NCBI GenBank assembly: GCA_022833215.1
Contig: JAIPUZ010000118.1
Coordinates: forward strand, 1-64,000
Source: Mesorhizobium sp.
GTDB taxonomy: Bacteria; Pseudomonadota; Alphaproteobacteria; Rhizobiales; Rhizobiaceae
Reading direction: 5' to 3'
Length of the DNA stretch: 64,000 bases
Shown: positions 1-7,935 of the stretch, one piece after another
Position numbering within the stretch: position 1 is the first letter of the stretch
Layout: each line of letters opens with the position of its first letter
Position numbers and translations under genes: made by a program
Notes under the pieces: model-generated
Told to the model about the DNA's origin: nothing
What the model saw: only the letters and a program-made list of their open reading frames with translations
Database searches by the model: none

Positions 1-46
1 TCAAAATGCCGATGATCTGTTCGTCGGAAAATCTCGATCGCTTCAT
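1..46 (-). CDS. IS3-family transposase OrfA, N-terminal fragment (runs off window)
   Basis: Only 15 codons are visible, reading MKRSRFSDEQIIGIL. This is the characteristic opening of OrfA, the helix-turn-helix half of IS3-family transposases that normally joins OrfB by programmed frameshifting. A purine-rich site (GAGGAGACAGGCA) precedes the ATG. The fragment is inside the recognisable IS end and points out of the window. The family call comes from this short but distinctive N-terminus and the adjoining terminal repeat; the subgroup is not certain. Confidence 0.7.
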   Translation of the reverse strand, partial: MKRSRFSDEQIIGIL

Positions 47-111
47 TGCCTGTCTCCTCATCCGGATGACAGGCTAACCTCAAAGCGAGGACATTTCAGG
101 GGAGCACGTCA
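1..111 (-). mobile_element. End of an IS3-family insertion sequence (truncated by window edge)
   Basis: Read on the minus strand from position 111, the sequence starts TGACGTGCTCCCCTGAAA, the form of terminal inverted repeat seen in IS3-family elements (IS407/IS511-like). About 65 nt further in, the first orfA codons begin. The outer boundary is therefore placed at 111, and the next bases (112-115, CCGA) would be part of any target-site duplication. The other end and the transposase core lie outside the window, so integrity and the duplication cannot be judged. Confidence 0.75.
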
Positions 112-446
112 CCGATTGCCCTCTATTGTGCGAATTTGCCGTACTTCCACCAGTTAGCATGCAAAGGCGCCGATTCTACGCTACAGCCCGACAAGTCTTG
201 AGAGCCCGCGAACGGCAACTTTCGATGCGGTTGCGACCGTTGACCACCTTTCTGCAGCACCCCCAGGCGTCTTGACGCGCTCGTCGCTGCGGCGGCGAGA
301 GCGGCGGAGTCTTCCCCGGGAAATGATCCGAGACCTCATGATGCCGTTGCCCGTCGCTGACCTCCTGTTCTCATCACTTTCAGTTGCGCGCAGGTTGCGG
401 TGCACTGTTTATTGACAGCCGGGCAGAACTGGTTGATCCTTCAACA

Positions 447-479
447 GGATGTCCAGAGATAAGTCTCTGCTGTACATCC
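447..479. promoter_or_regulatory. Nested inverted repeat, candidate operator of the TRAP operon
   Basis: Two concentric dyads share a centre: outer arms GGATGT (447-452) and ACATCC (474-479), inner arms AGAGA (455-459) and TCTCT (464-468). They lie 33 bp upstream of the candidate -35 box. TRAP operons are commonly controlled by a GntR- or IclR-type regulator binding such dyads. No regulator gene is visible in the window, so operator function is inferred. Confidence 0.35.
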
Positions 480-511
480 GCATGACTGTGGAAGCTGTTG
501 ACACTACAGTT

Positions 512-540
512 TTGTCTGAGTGTCCGGCAGAGCTTACAAT
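512..540 (+). promoter_or_regulatory. Candidate sigma70 promoter of the TRAP operon
   Basis: TTGTCT (512-517) and TACAAT (535-540) are separated by 17 nt. Transcription would begin near 547, about 40 nt before the chosen ATG at 586. This placement also argues against the longer frame starting at 520, which would begin upstream of the transcript. The prediction is from sequence only. Confidence 0.45.
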
Positions 541-585
541 AAAATGCAAGAGGTGAACTATACGATAATACAGGGAGGAAATACT

Positions 586-1710
586 ATGGCCAAGAAAGCG
601 ATTTCACGTCGTGAGCTATTGGGTGCTTCAACGCTGGCAGGCGCCACAGCCGCCAGCGCCCTGGCGGCTCCGGCTGTTCTGGCCCAGGCGCCAGTGACAA
701 TAAAGATGCAGACATCATGGCCGGCATCCGACATCTGGATGGACTTCGCCCGGCAATATATCGAACGCGTCGAAAAGATGTCCGGCGGCCGCATCAGGTT
801 CGAACTGCTCCCCGCCGGCGCCGTGGTCGGCGCATTCCAGGTCCTCGATGCCGTCAATGACGGCGTGATCGACGCGGCCCACACGGTTCCCGTCTACTGG
901 TACGGAAAGCACAAGGCCGCCTCGCTGTTCGGTACGGGCCCGGTCTTCGGCGGCAGCGCCACGACCATGCTGGCATGGTTCCATCAGGGTGGCGGCAAGG
1001 ATCTCTACCGCGAACTGACCCAGGACATCATGGGTCTCAACCTCTACGGCTTCTACGGCTTCCCGATGCCGGCCCAGCCCTTCGGCTGGTTCAAGAACCC
1101 GGTAACGACGGTGGCCGACATAAACGGCCTGAAATACCGGACAGTCGGTCTCGCCGCCGACCTCATGCAGAACATGGGCATGAGCGTTGCCCAGCTTCCC
1201 GGCGGGGAGATCGTGCCGGCGATGGAGCGCGGCGTCATCGACGCCTTCGAGTTCAACAACCCGTCGTCGGACATACGCTTCGGCTCGCAGGACGTGTCCA
1301 AGAACTACTTCCTGTCCTCTTACCATCAGGCGAGCGAGTCCTTCGAGTTCCTCTTCAACAAGGACGTCTTCGACGACTTGCCGGAGGATTTGCAGGCAAT
1401 CATCGAGTACAGCGTGGAAGCTGCCAGCACGGCCAATACCGCGCTTGCCATGGATCACTATTCGAGCGACCTCGCCAAGCTTCAGGACGACCACGGGGTT
1501 ACGGTCCATCGGACCTCGGAGGAAATTTTGGCCGCCCAGCTCGAGGCATGGGACAAGATCATCCCGACGCTCGAGGCCGATCCGTTCATGAAGCGCGTGC
1601 TGGACAGCCAGCGCGAATGGGTGGAGCGTGTGGTGTTCTACGAACTGATGAACTCGGCCGATCTGGCGCTCGCCTATGAGCACTACTTCCCCGGAAAGCT
1701 GAAGCTCTAG
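586..1710 (+). CDS. TRAP transporter solute-binding protein (DctP family, TakP-like)
   Basis: This 374-residue periplasmic protein captures a substrate and hands it to the two membrane subunits encoded next. Residues 1-35 form an export signal with a twin arginine (SRRELL, R8-R9) and end in an Ala-rich VLAQA cleavage region, so Tat export is likely. The mature part has the DctP fold, with the segment around GLKYRTVGLA carrying the Arg expected to bind a carboxylate and an EFNNPSSD loop at the position that contacts substrate or metal in TakP-like 2-oxoacid binders. The start is set by an ideal GGGAGGAA site 5 nt before ATG 586. The substrate is probably a monocarboxylate or 2-oxoacid, which is inferred from the subfamily only. 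It is the first gene of a dctP-dctQ-dctM operon. Confidence 0.9.
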   Translation: MAKKAISRRELLGASTLAGATAASALAAPAVLAQAPVTIKMQTSWPASDIWMDFARQYIERVEKMSGGRIRFELLPAGAVVGAFQVLDAVNDGVIDAAHTVPVYWYGKHKAASLFGTGPVFGGSATTMLAWFHQGGGKDLYRELTQDIMGLNLYGFYGFPMPAQPFGWFKNPVTTVADINGLKYRTVGLAADLMQNMGMSVAQLPGGEIVPAMERGVIDAFEFNNPSSDIRFGSQDVSKNYFLSSYHQASESFEFLFNKDVFDDLPEDLQAIIEYSVEAASTANTALAMDHYSSDLAKLQDDHGVTVHRTSEEILAAQLEAWDKIIPTLEADPFMKRVLDSQREWVERVVFYELMNSADLALAYEHYFPGKLKL

Positions 1711-1791
1711 GGGCAGGCATAGACACCTTCCGGGCGTTCCGCCGCCGCATCCCGGCGCCGGAACGCTTTCCCGGCCGCAAGGAATTTTCGG

Positions 1792-2439
1792 ATGCTCCGC
1801 TACATTTCTTTCGCCGACGACCTGTCGGCGTGGTTCGGCAAGGTGTTCGCGTGGGGCGTGATGATCATGACGCTCGGCGTGAGCTACGAGGTTGTGGTGC
1901 GCTATTTCTTCCGCGCCCCGACCTCCTGGGCCTTCGACCTCAGCTACATGCTCTACGGCACGCTGTTCATGATGGCGGGCGCCTACACGCTCTCGCGCGA
2001 CGGCCATGTGCGGGGTGATTTCATCTACCGGCTGTGGAAGCCGCGCACCCAGGCGTGGCTGGAGCTGGTGCTTTATCTGATCTTCTTTTTCCCCGGCGTA
2101 ACGGCGCTCATTTTCTCGGGCTGGAAATATGCCGAACGGAGCTGGCGCTACATGGAGGTCAGCTCCAACAGCCCGGCCGGTATGCCGATCTTCCAGTTCA
2201 AGACGGTTATCGTCGCGGCCGGCATTCTGCTCTTCCTGCAAGGTATCGCGCAGGTCTTCCGCTGCATCATATGCATCCGCACCGGCGAATGGGTGAGGGC
2301 GGCCGAGGACGTCGAGGAGCTCGACAAGGTGCTGCTGGAGGCTGGAAGTCTCGATGTGCTCAAGTCCGGCACGGAGGGCGTCGAGCTGCCTCCCGGCCTC
2401 ATCGAACCGCATGTCGAACGCGATGGAGACAGCCGATGA
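1792..2439 (+). CDS. TRAP transporter small permease (DctQ family)
   Basis: This 215-residue inner-membrane protein has four predicted hydrophobic segments in about the first 165 residues (the FAWGVMIMTLGVSYE region, the MLYGTLFMMAGAYTL region, the LVLYLIFFFPGVTAL region and the VIVAAGILLFLQGIAQ region). It then has a soluble acidic tail of about 50 residues that is longer than usual for DctQ. DctQ holds the binding protein against the DctM channel subunit in this Na+-driven importer. The gene follows the binding-protein gene by 81 bp, and its TGA overlaps the ATG of dctM (ATGA), which indicates translational coupling and fixed subunit ratios. Confidence 0.88.
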   Translation: MLRYISFADDLSAWFGKVFAWGVMIMTLGVSYEVVVRYFFRAPTSWAFDLSYMLYGTLFMMAGAYTLSRDGHVRGDFIYRLWKPRTQAWLELVLYLIFFFPGVTALIFSGWKYAERSWRYMEVSSNSPAGMPIFQFKTVIVAAGILLFLQGIAQVFRCIICIRTGEWVRAAEDVEELDKVLLEAGSLDVLKSGTEGVELPPGLIEPHVERDGDSR

Positions 2440-3857
2440 CGGACGCACATATCGCTGTAGGGATGCTGCTCATCCTGATATTCGCCATCTTCCTTGGCTT
2501 TCCGGTCGCCTTCACGCTGATGGCGCTGGGCGTCGGCTTCGGCTATTACGCCTACTACGATGTCGGCCGCATGTGGCGCGCCTATAACCGCGCCGTCGAA
2601 GCCGACGCCGACACCTACACGCAACTGGAAACCTGGATTAGCGGCTTCTTCAACAACCGCATCTTCGACCTGTTCGTCAACCAGACCTATTCTGTCATCC
2701 AGAACGACGTGCTCACCGCCATTCCGCTGTTCCTGTTCATGGGCTACATCGTGGAGCGCTCCAACATCGTCGACAGGCTGTTCTCCACGCTCTACATCGC
2801 CACACGCAGGCTGCCGGGGTCCATGGCGGTGGCAGCCCTCGTCACCTGCACGCTGTTCGCCACAGCCACCGGCATCGTCGGCGCGGTTGTCACGCTGATG
2901 GGCCTTCTGGCCCTGCCGGCCATGCTGAAGGCAAAATACGATGTCCGCTATGCGACCGGCGTGATCTGTGCGGGCGGCACGCTGGGCATCCTGATCCCAC
3001 CCTCCATCCTTTTGATCGTCTATGCGGCCACTTCCGGCATATCGGTGGTGCGCATGTATGCGGCGGCGCTCTTGCCGGGCCTGCTGCTGGCCGGCCTCTA
3101 CTTCGTCTATGTGGTGACCCGCGCCGTCCTCCAGCCGCGCCTCGCGCCGCGCCCGACCAAAGAGGACGTCGGCGACTATTCCACGCTGCAGATCACATGG
3201 ATGATGATCACCTCCTTCGTGCCGCTCGCCTTCCTCATCCTCGCGGTTCTGGGGGCCATTCTGTTTGGCTTCGCCACGCCTTCCGAGGCAGCGGCCATCG
3301 GCGCGCTTGGGGGGCTCATCCTTGCAGTGGCCTACCGCGCGCTGACCTGGCAACGCCTGAAGGAATCGATCTATCTCACGGCGCGGACATCGGCGATGGT
3401 GTGCTGGCTGTTCGTCGGCTCGGCGACTTTCGCCTCCGTCTTTGCCTATCTGGGCGGGCAGCAGCTCATCAGCGATTTCGTCACCGGGCTCGACATGTCG
3501 CCGCTGATGTTCCTGATCATGGCCCAGATCATCATCTTCATTCTCGGCTGGCCGCTGGAATGGACGGAGATCATCGTCATCTTCATTCCGATCTTCATGC
3601 CGCTGCTGCCGCATTTCGGCATCGATCCGCTGTTTTTCGGCATTCTGGTGGCGGTCAATCTGCAGACGGCCTTCCTGTCGCCGCCCATGGCGATGTCCGC
3701 CTATTACCTGAAGGGAATCTCGCCGCCCCATGTGCAGTTGACCGACATCTTCCTCGGCATGATGCCCTATATGGCCATCGTCATCCTGTGCATGGTCATC
3801 ATGTATGTGTTTCCGGGCATCGTGTTCTGGCTGCCGAACGCTGTTTACGGAGGATAG
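2436..3857 (+). CDS. TRAP transporter large permease (DctM family)
   Basis: This 473-residue polytopic protein is the transport subunit of the TRAP system. It has the alternating hydrophobic pattern of about 12 membrane spans, the conserved GGTLGILIPPSILLIVYA stretch and a C-terminal NLQTAFLSPPMAMSAYYLKG motif shared with DctM proteins of the mannitol/chloroaromatic-like COG4664 branch. An upstream in-frame extension exists, but the start at 2436 overlaps the dctQ stop and begins MTDAHIAVGML, so the shorter form is right. An insertion of about 45 residues after the second span (AYNRAVEADADTYTQ onward) is typical of this branch. The substrate is unassigned. Confidence 0.9.
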   Translation: MTDAHIAVGMLLILIFAIFLGFPVAFTLMALGVGFGYYAYYDVGRMWRAYNRAVEADADTYTQLETWISGFFNNRIFDLFVNQTYSVIQNDVLTAIPLFLFMGYIVERSNIVDRLFSTLYIATRRLPGSMAVAALVTCTLFATATGIVGAVVTLMGLLALPAMLKAKYDVRYATGVICAGGTLGILIPPSILLIVYAATSGISVVRMYAAALLPGLLLAGLYFVYVVTRAVLQPRLAPRPTKEDVGDYSTLQITWMMITSFVPLAFLILAVLGAILFGFATPSEAAAIGALGGLILAVAYRALTWQRLKESIYLTARTSAMVCWLFVGSATFASVFAYLGGQQLISDFVTGLDMSPLMFLIMAQIIIFILGWPLEWTEIIVIFIPIFMPLLPHFGIDPLFFGILVAVNLQTAFLSPPMAMSAYYLKGISPPHVQLTDIFLGMMPYMAIVILCMVIMYVFPGIVFWLPNAVYGG

Positions 3858-3859
3858 CG

Positions 3860-4048
3860 ATGTCGAGAAGCCGGTTCTTCGCCATCTGTGCCTTTGTCGC
3901 GCTGGCCGTGTTCTGCGGCATACTGGTGCGCTTCGTGCCGCGCGCCGACCTGACGATCGTGCTGCTGATCGGGCTTGGGCTGGCTGCCTACGATATATGG
4001 GACCAGCTCTTCCGCAAGCGCCGGCCTCCGCCTTCACGTCCGGGCTAG
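3860..4048 (+). CDS. Small two-span membrane protein, TRAP operon (62 aa)
   Basis: I do not recognise a named family. The 62-residue product has two hydrophobic segments (residues about 5-26 and 32-47) joined by a short RADL turn, and a basic, Pro-rich end (RKRRPPPSRPG) that should stay in the cytoplasm. The ATG lies 2 nt after the dctM stop, and AGGATAGCG supplies a ribosome-binding site inside the end of dctM, so the gene is transcribed and probably translated with the transporter. A role as an accessory or stabilising subunit of the TRAP permease is possible but inferred from position only. Confidence 0.7.
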   Translation: MSRSRFFAICAFVALAVFCGILVRFVPRADLTIVLLIGLGLAAYDIWDQLFRKRRPPPSRPG

Positions 4049-4147
4049 CTGTTCGAGGTTTGTCTCGGAACTTCGCGCTTCCCAGCCGCTCGCCGGAGGC
4101 ATGGCGCCACAAAGGCAGAGCGAGCGGGTTTCAGAGCGCTGAAACAG

Positions 4148-4175
4148 AAAAACTTAGCGTTTCGTCTAAGTTTTT
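4148..4175. promoter_or_regulatory. Perfect 10-bp dyad: terminator or ArsR operator
   Basis: AAAAACTTAG (4148-4157) and CTAAGTTTTT (4166-4175) are exact inverted repeats around an 8-nt loop. The right arm ends in five T residues, so it could stop transcription leaving the TRAP operon. However, the stem is A+T-rich and ends 36 nt before the ATG of an arsR-type gene, a usual place for an operator. Both functions are possible. Confidence 0.55.
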
Positions 4176-4211
4176 CTTGCACCCTCGGAAATCCATGTGA
4201 TAGTTAGCTAT

Positions 4212-4553
4212 ATGACTAAGCATGATCCCGATCTTTCGCGACTCTTCCATGCCCTGGCCGATCCGACGCGTCGTTCGATCGTAACCCGTCTGGTGGAAGG
4301 TCCGGCGAGGGTCACGGATTTGTCGGTGCCGACCGGCCTGCGGCTGCCCACCGTGATGCGGCACCTTTCTGTGCTGGAGGAGGCGGGGCTGATTGCCTCG
4401 TCGAAGGATGGGCGGGTGCGCACCTGCGCCATCGTACCGGAGGCATTGGAGCCGATCCGGACATGGCTCGATGAGCAACGGGCCATATGGGAGGCCCGGC
4501 TCGACCGGCTGGAAGCATTCGCGATGAAAGCGATGAAGGAGCGCAAGGAATGA
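4212..4553 (+). CDS. ArsR-family transcriptional regulator (SRPBCC-linked)
   Basis: This 113-residue winged-helix repressor begins MTKHDPDLSRLFHALADPTRR, the typical opening of ArsR/SmtB proteins. The recognition helix lies in the LRLPTVMRHLSVLEEAGLI region and the wing in SSKDGRVRTCAIVPEAL. It has no Cys-rich metal motif. It belongs to the branch (SdpR-like) commonly found upstream of AHSA1/SRPBCC genes. A GTG at 4197 would add five residues, but ATG 4212 matches homologues. The TGA overlaps the ATG of the next gene, so the two proteins are made together. Autoregulation through the dyad at 4148-4175 is plausible. Confidence 0.85.
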   Translation: MTKHDPDLSRLFHALADPTRRSIVTRLVEGPARVTDLSVPTGLRLPTVMRHLSVLEEAGLIASSKDGRVRTCAIVPEALEPIRTWLDEQRAIWEARLDRLEAFAMKAMKERKE

Positions 4554-5473
4554 AATCGAGGCTGAACCCCGAAAATGCGCCTGTGGTGGATCGCCCTGCG
4601 GCAGACAGTTTCGCCACTTTGACCTTCGAGCGTGATCTGCCTGTAGCGCTGCCCGTGCTGTGGCATGTCTGGACGTCTCCCGCCGCAAGGGCTGTCTGGT
4701 CTGCTCCGTCGCCCTCGGTTGCGGTGGAATTCCTGGAGGCCAACACCAGGATGGGCGGCCGCGAAGTCTCGCTCTGCAAGGTGGAGGGACAGCCGGACAT
4801 ACGATGTGAGTGCGGCTGGCTGGAATTGCAGCCGACGGTGCGCAGCGTAAACTACGAGGTGGTCTCTTGTGATGGCGTGACGAAATCGGCGGCCCTCGTG
4901 ACGGCCGGTTTCTCCGGAACGGATGAGCGTAGCCGGATCGTCGTCACGGTCCAGCTCTCCTCGCTGGCCGGGAACATGGAGGCCGGCTACCGACAGGGTT
5001 TCAATGCCGGGCTGGACAATCTCGCAGCGACGTCGCGGCGGACAATGGTGCTGCAACGGGTGATTCAGGCACCCCGGAGCGTCGTCTGGAGCGCCTGGAT
5101 GAACGCCGACACGCTGCCGCAATGGTGGGGGCCGGATGGGTTTTCCTGCCGTACCAAGAGGATAGACCTGCGAAAGGACGGTGAATGGGTGTTCGACATG
5201 ATTGCGCCCGATGGCACGGTCTTCCCCAATCACCATCTCTATACCGATATCCGGGCCGGGGAGAGGATCGCCTACACGCTGCTCTGGGGCGAGAACGGCC
5301 CGAAGCATGCCGATGCATGGGCCTCGTTCGAGGAGCAGGACGGAGCGACGAAGGTGGTTCTGGGCATGGTGTTCAGCACTGAAGCAGAGTTTCAGGAGGC
5401 GAAGGGCTTCGGGGCAATCGAACTGGGACTGCAAACACTGGGCAAGCTCGAACGCTTCGTCACCTCTCCCTGA
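4550..5473 (+). CDS. Tandem AHSA1/SRPBCC-domain protein
   Basis: This 307-residue cytosolic protein contains two copies of the Bet v1-like ligand-binding fold of Aha1 C-terminal type. Copy 1 is about residues 23-150, opening FERDLPVALPVLWHVWTSP. Copy 2 is about residues 163-306, opening LQRVIQAPRSVVWSAWMNAD and containing the family signature QWWGPDGF. Copy 1 lacks the WWGP signature (it reads AVWSAP) and may be the structural partner. Single-domain members are about 150 residues, so this is a natural duplication or fusion. The ligand is unknown. Coupling to the ArsR-type regulator suggests ligand-responsive expression, as in other arsR-AHSA1 pairs. Confidence 0.82.
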   Translation: MKSRLNPENAPVVDRPAADSFATLTFERDLPVALPVLWHVWTSPAARAVWSAPSPSVAVEFLEANTRMGGREVSLCKVEGQPDIRCECGWLELQPTVRSVNYEVVSCDGVTKSAALVTAGFSGTDERSRIVVTVQLSSLAGNMEAGYRQGFNAGLDNLAATSRRTMVLQRVIQAPRSVVWSAWMNADTLPQWWGPDGFSCRTKRIDLRKDGEWVFDMIAPDGTVFPNHHLYTDIRAGERIAYTLLWGENGPKHADAWASFEEQDGATKVVLGMVFSTEAEFQEAKGFGAIELGLQTLGKLERFVTSP

Positions 5474-5739
5474 GATGCTGCAAGGCGGTTTCAGCCAGTT
5501 GCCTGTGCCCGGAAGGCAAACCAGCAGAGGCTCGAGACCGTGTTGATGAACATATGGCGGAGGGGAGGTTACGCCGTGGGCACCGGCTTGTTCGCGATGC
5601 CCGATGCATCGCGGGATTTCCCATGGCGTCGTCAATTTCCTGAACTTGTCCTATGGTGCGCCGACTGCGTTTGCGCTAGAAGCCGGCATTTCGCTCAAAC
5701 AAGGCTCCCCGACACAGGGGCTCCAGGGAGTTGGACATA

Positions 5740-6621
5740 ATGCTGAGAGGCTCGCTTACCGCGCTCGTCACGCCGTTCGAACAGGACGGACGTTTCGACG
5801 AGAAAGCCTTTCGCGCCCTTGTCGAGTGGCAGATAGAGGAAGGCACCACCGGCCTTGTCCCGGTGGGAACGACGGGCGAATCTCCGACTCTGTCGCATGA
5901 AGAGCATCGCCGTGTCATCGAGGTCTGCGTCGAGGTTGCGAAGGGGCGCGTGCCGGTTGTCGCGGGCGCCGGCTCGAACAACACGAAGGAAGCGATCGGG
6001 CTGGTCAGGCATGCCGAAAGCGTCGGTGCCGATGCCGTGCTCGTGGTGACGCCCTATTACAACAAGCCGACGCAGCGCGGTCTCTACGAGCATTTCGCCG
6101 CTGTCGCGCAGGCCACCTCGCTGCCGATCATCATCTACAATATCCCGCCGCGTTCGGTGATCGACATGTCTGCGGAAACGATGGGCCGGCTGGCACACGA
6201 CTTCAGGAACATCGCCGGCGTCAAGGATGCGACGGGCAAGGTCGAGCGCGTTTCGGAACAGCGGGCGACATGCGGCAAGGATTTCATCCAGCTCTCGGGC
6301 GAGGACGCCTCGGCGTTGGGCTTTAACGCCCATGGCGGCGTGGGGTGCATTTCCGTCACCGCCAATGTCGCGCCGCGGCTTTGCGCCGAGTTCCAGCAGG
6401 CCACACTTTCGGGTGACAATACGCGGGCGCTGGAATTGCAGGATCGGCTTCTGCCGCTGCACAAGGCGATCTTCCTCGATCCAGGCGTGGCCGGAGCCAA
6501 ATATGCCCTTTCGCGGCTCGGGCGGATCGAGAACGTTGTGCGCTCCCCGCTGGTGACCGCCGAGCCCGAGACGCAGGCGCGGATCGACGCGGCAATGAAA
6601 AGCGCCGGCTTGATAAACTGA
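5740..6621 (+). CDS. dapA: 4-hydroxy-tetrahydrodipicolinate synthase
   Basis: DapA condenses pyruvate with aspartate semialdehyde in the first committed step of lysine and diaminopimelate synthesis. The 293-residue protein shows the (beta/alpha)8 family motifs: [10 protein letters not shown] near residue 45, the [10 protein letters not shown] segment with the catalytic Tyr, and the Schiff-base Lys in AGVKDATGK near residue 161. The start is placed at ATG 5740 behind AGGGAG (5725-5730), not the in-frame TTG nine bases earlier. The following smpB is 25 bp downstream, a linkage familiar in rhizobia. The 266 bp before the gene contain no other convincing gene. Confidence 0.96.
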   Translation: MLRGSLTALVTPFEQDGRFDEKAFRALVEWQIEEGTTGLVPVGTTGESPTLSHEEHRRVIEVCVEVAKGRVPVVAGAGSNNTKEAIGLVRHAESVGADAVLVVTPYYNKPTQRGLYEHFAAVAQATSLPIIIYNIPPRSVIDMSAETMGRLAHDFRNIAGVKDATGKVERVSEQRATCGKDFIQLSGEDASALGFNAHGGVGCISVTANVAPRLCAEFQQATLSGDNTRALELQDRLLPLHKAIFLDPGVAGAKYALSRLGRIENVVRSPLVTAEPETQARIDAAMKSAGLIN

Positions 6622-6646
6622 GGCCGATGCGCCATCTGTGCGCATC

Positions 6647-7126
6647 ATGAGCCAGAACCGGAAATCAGATCCCAACAACAAGGTCGCCGCGGAAAACCGC
6701 AAGGCGCGCTTTTCCTATGAGGTCCTCGACACGCTCGAGACCGGGCTGGTGCTGACCGGCACCGAGGTGAAATCGCTGCGCGGCGGCCAGGCCAATATCC
6801 AGGAATCCTACGCTTCGGTGGAGGGTGGGGAATTGTGGCTCATCAATTCCTACCTGCCTGAATATCTGCAGGCCAACCGCTTCAACCATGAGCCGCGTCG
6901 CCGCCGCAAGCTGCTGGTCTCGAAGCGCGAACTGGCGCGTCTGGCGCAGGGTGTCGAGCGCGAAGGCATGACGCTTGTTCCGCTGAAGATCTATTTCAAC
7001 GATCGCGGCCGCGCCAAACTCCTGCTCGCCGTGGCGCGCGGCAAGAAGCTGCACGACAAGCGCGAGACCGAGAAGCAGCGCGACTGGAACCGGGAGAAGG
7101 GGCGGCTTCTCAAGGAACGAGGCTAG
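6647..7126 (+). CDS. smpB: SsrA (tmRNA)-binding protein SmpB
   Basis: SmpB binds tmRNA and brings it to stalled ribosomes during trans-translation. The 159-residue sequence carries the family core: [19 protein letters not shown], the [19 protein letters not shown] segment and the basic C-terminal tail ([21 protein letters not shown]) that enters the empty mRNA channel. A GTG three codons upstream is possible, but ATG 6647 gives the standard MSQNRK start. No ssrA gene is visible in the window. Downstream lies a bulged stem-loop (7127-7154, loop TGAC) that could act as a weak terminator. Confidence 0.96.
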   Translation: MSQNRKSDPNNKVAAENRKARFSYEVLDTLETGLVLTGTEVKSLRGGQANIQESYASVEGGELWLINSYLPEYLQANRFNHEPRRRRKLLVSKRELARLAQGVEREGMTLVPLKIYFNDRGRAKLLLAVARGKKLHDKRETEKQRDWNREKGRLLKERG

Positions 7127-7220
7127 AGCAGCGGGCGTTCTGACGAACGCTGCTTCCACTGCTCCGGTTTCTTTTCCCGCTGCATCTATGCGACTTCAGA
7201 CGTTCCATCTGGTTGCAAGA

Positions 7221-7244
7221 TGCTCTGGCCTCAAGGCCGGAGCA
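7221..7244. repeat. Intergenic hairpin between convergent smpB and UDG genes
   Basis: TGCTCTGGCC (7221-7230) pairs with GGCCGGAGCA (7235-7244) around a TCAA loop, with a single T-G pair. There is no T-run on either side, so it is not a classical terminator. It may instead be a dispersed intergenic palindrome of the kind common in rhizobial genomes. Copy number elsewhere cannot be judged from the window. Confidence 0.4.
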
Positions 7245-7273
7245 TGTCCGGCGCGTGCATTCCCGCCTTGAAT

Positions 7274-7924
7274 CTATTTACCCAGAAAATCGGCTATGTC
7301 CTGGAAGACATTCACGAACATGTCTTCCGTCAGCACGCCGGTATTGGTGTTGTAGCGTGAGCAGTGATAGCTGGAAAACAGCGTGAAGCCGCCGATCTCG
7401 TGGCGTCCGCCGTGCCTGAATGGATGTGCCGATACCTTTGCGCCAAGCGTTCGCACCATGGACTGGTGCGCGATGGCGCCCAGCGCCAGAATGGCGGTGA
7501 GGTTTGGGAAACTGCCGATGGTGGGAATGAGAAAGTTCCGGCAGTTCGAAATTTCGGGCCCGGTCGGCTTGTTCTGCGGCGGCACGCAGCGCACCGCGTT
7601 GACGATGGCCGTGTCGATCAGTTCGAGGCTGTCGTCCGGCCGCGCCTCGAAGCGGCCGCGCGCCAGCTGGAAACGGCTAAGCGTCGAGTACAGCAGATCG
7701 CCTGCATAGTCGCCCGTGAAGGGGCGGCCGGTCCGGTTGGCGCCGCGCAGGCCGGGGGCCAGCCCCACGATGAGCAGACGTACGCCTTGCCGGCCTTCGG
7801 GAGGCAGGAAAGGCGGCACGGGCGCGTTGAACCACTGGGGCTCCTTCATCCGCCATTCGGCGATAAAGTCGTGGAGCCGGGGACAGAGCGGACAGTCGCG
7901 GTCAGGATCGGTGAGGGTCAGCAT
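7274..7924 (-). CDS. Uracil-DNA glycosylase, family 5 (UDGb-like)
   Basis: This 216-residue base-excision repair enzyme should remove uracil and other deaminated bases from DNA. The first active-site motif is GLAPGLRGANRTGRPFTGD (residues about 54-72), typical of UDGb with no catalytic Asp or Asn of the Ung type. The second motif is YHCSRYNTNTG (about 186-196). Four cysteines (C11, C14, C113, C128) are placed as in the [4Fe-4S] ligands of family 4/5 enzymes. The gene is 11 bp downstream of a NYN-domain gene on the same strand and convergent with smpB. Family 4 is less likely because of the ANRTGR motif. Confidence 0.88.
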   Translation of the reverse strand: MLTLTDPDRDCPLCPRLHDFIAEWRMKEPQWFNAPVPPFLPPEGRQGVRLLIVGLAPGLRGANRTGRPFTGDYAGDLLYSTLSRFQLARGRFEARPDDSLELIDTAIVNAVRCVPPQNKPTGPEISNCRNFLIPTIGSFPNLTAILALGAIAHQSMVRTLGAKVSAHPFRHGGRHEIGGFTLFSSYHCSRYNTNTGVLTEDMFVNVFQDIADFLGK

Positions 7925-7935
7925 CGCCCGCCCCC

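Larger units (their letters stand above)
112..585. other. 474-bp gap between the IS end and the TRAP operon
   Basis: There is no convincing gene here. A 74-codon minus-strand frame (181-405) is Arg/Ser-rich, has no homology I recognise and no good ribosome-binding site. The right half holds an imperfect inverted repeat (447-479) and a sigma70-like promoter (512-540), both described separately. The left part may be debris of a locus disrupted by the insertion sequence, but nothing in it identifies that locus. Confidence 0.6.

Noticed and set aside
181..405. 74-codon minus-strand frame beside the IS
   Set aside because: Arg/Ser-rich composition, no ribosome-binding site and no recognised family; probably chance in high-G+C sequence.
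715..2448. 577-codon minus-strand frame antisense to the TRAP genes
   Set aside because: Long antisense frames are common in G+C-rich coding DNA; it lies opposite two well-supported TRAP genes and has shadow-type composition.
5540..5740. 66-codon frame before dapA
   Set aside because: Overlaps the likely dapA promoter region, with no conservation recognised; its Cys/Arg-rich sequence resembles noise.
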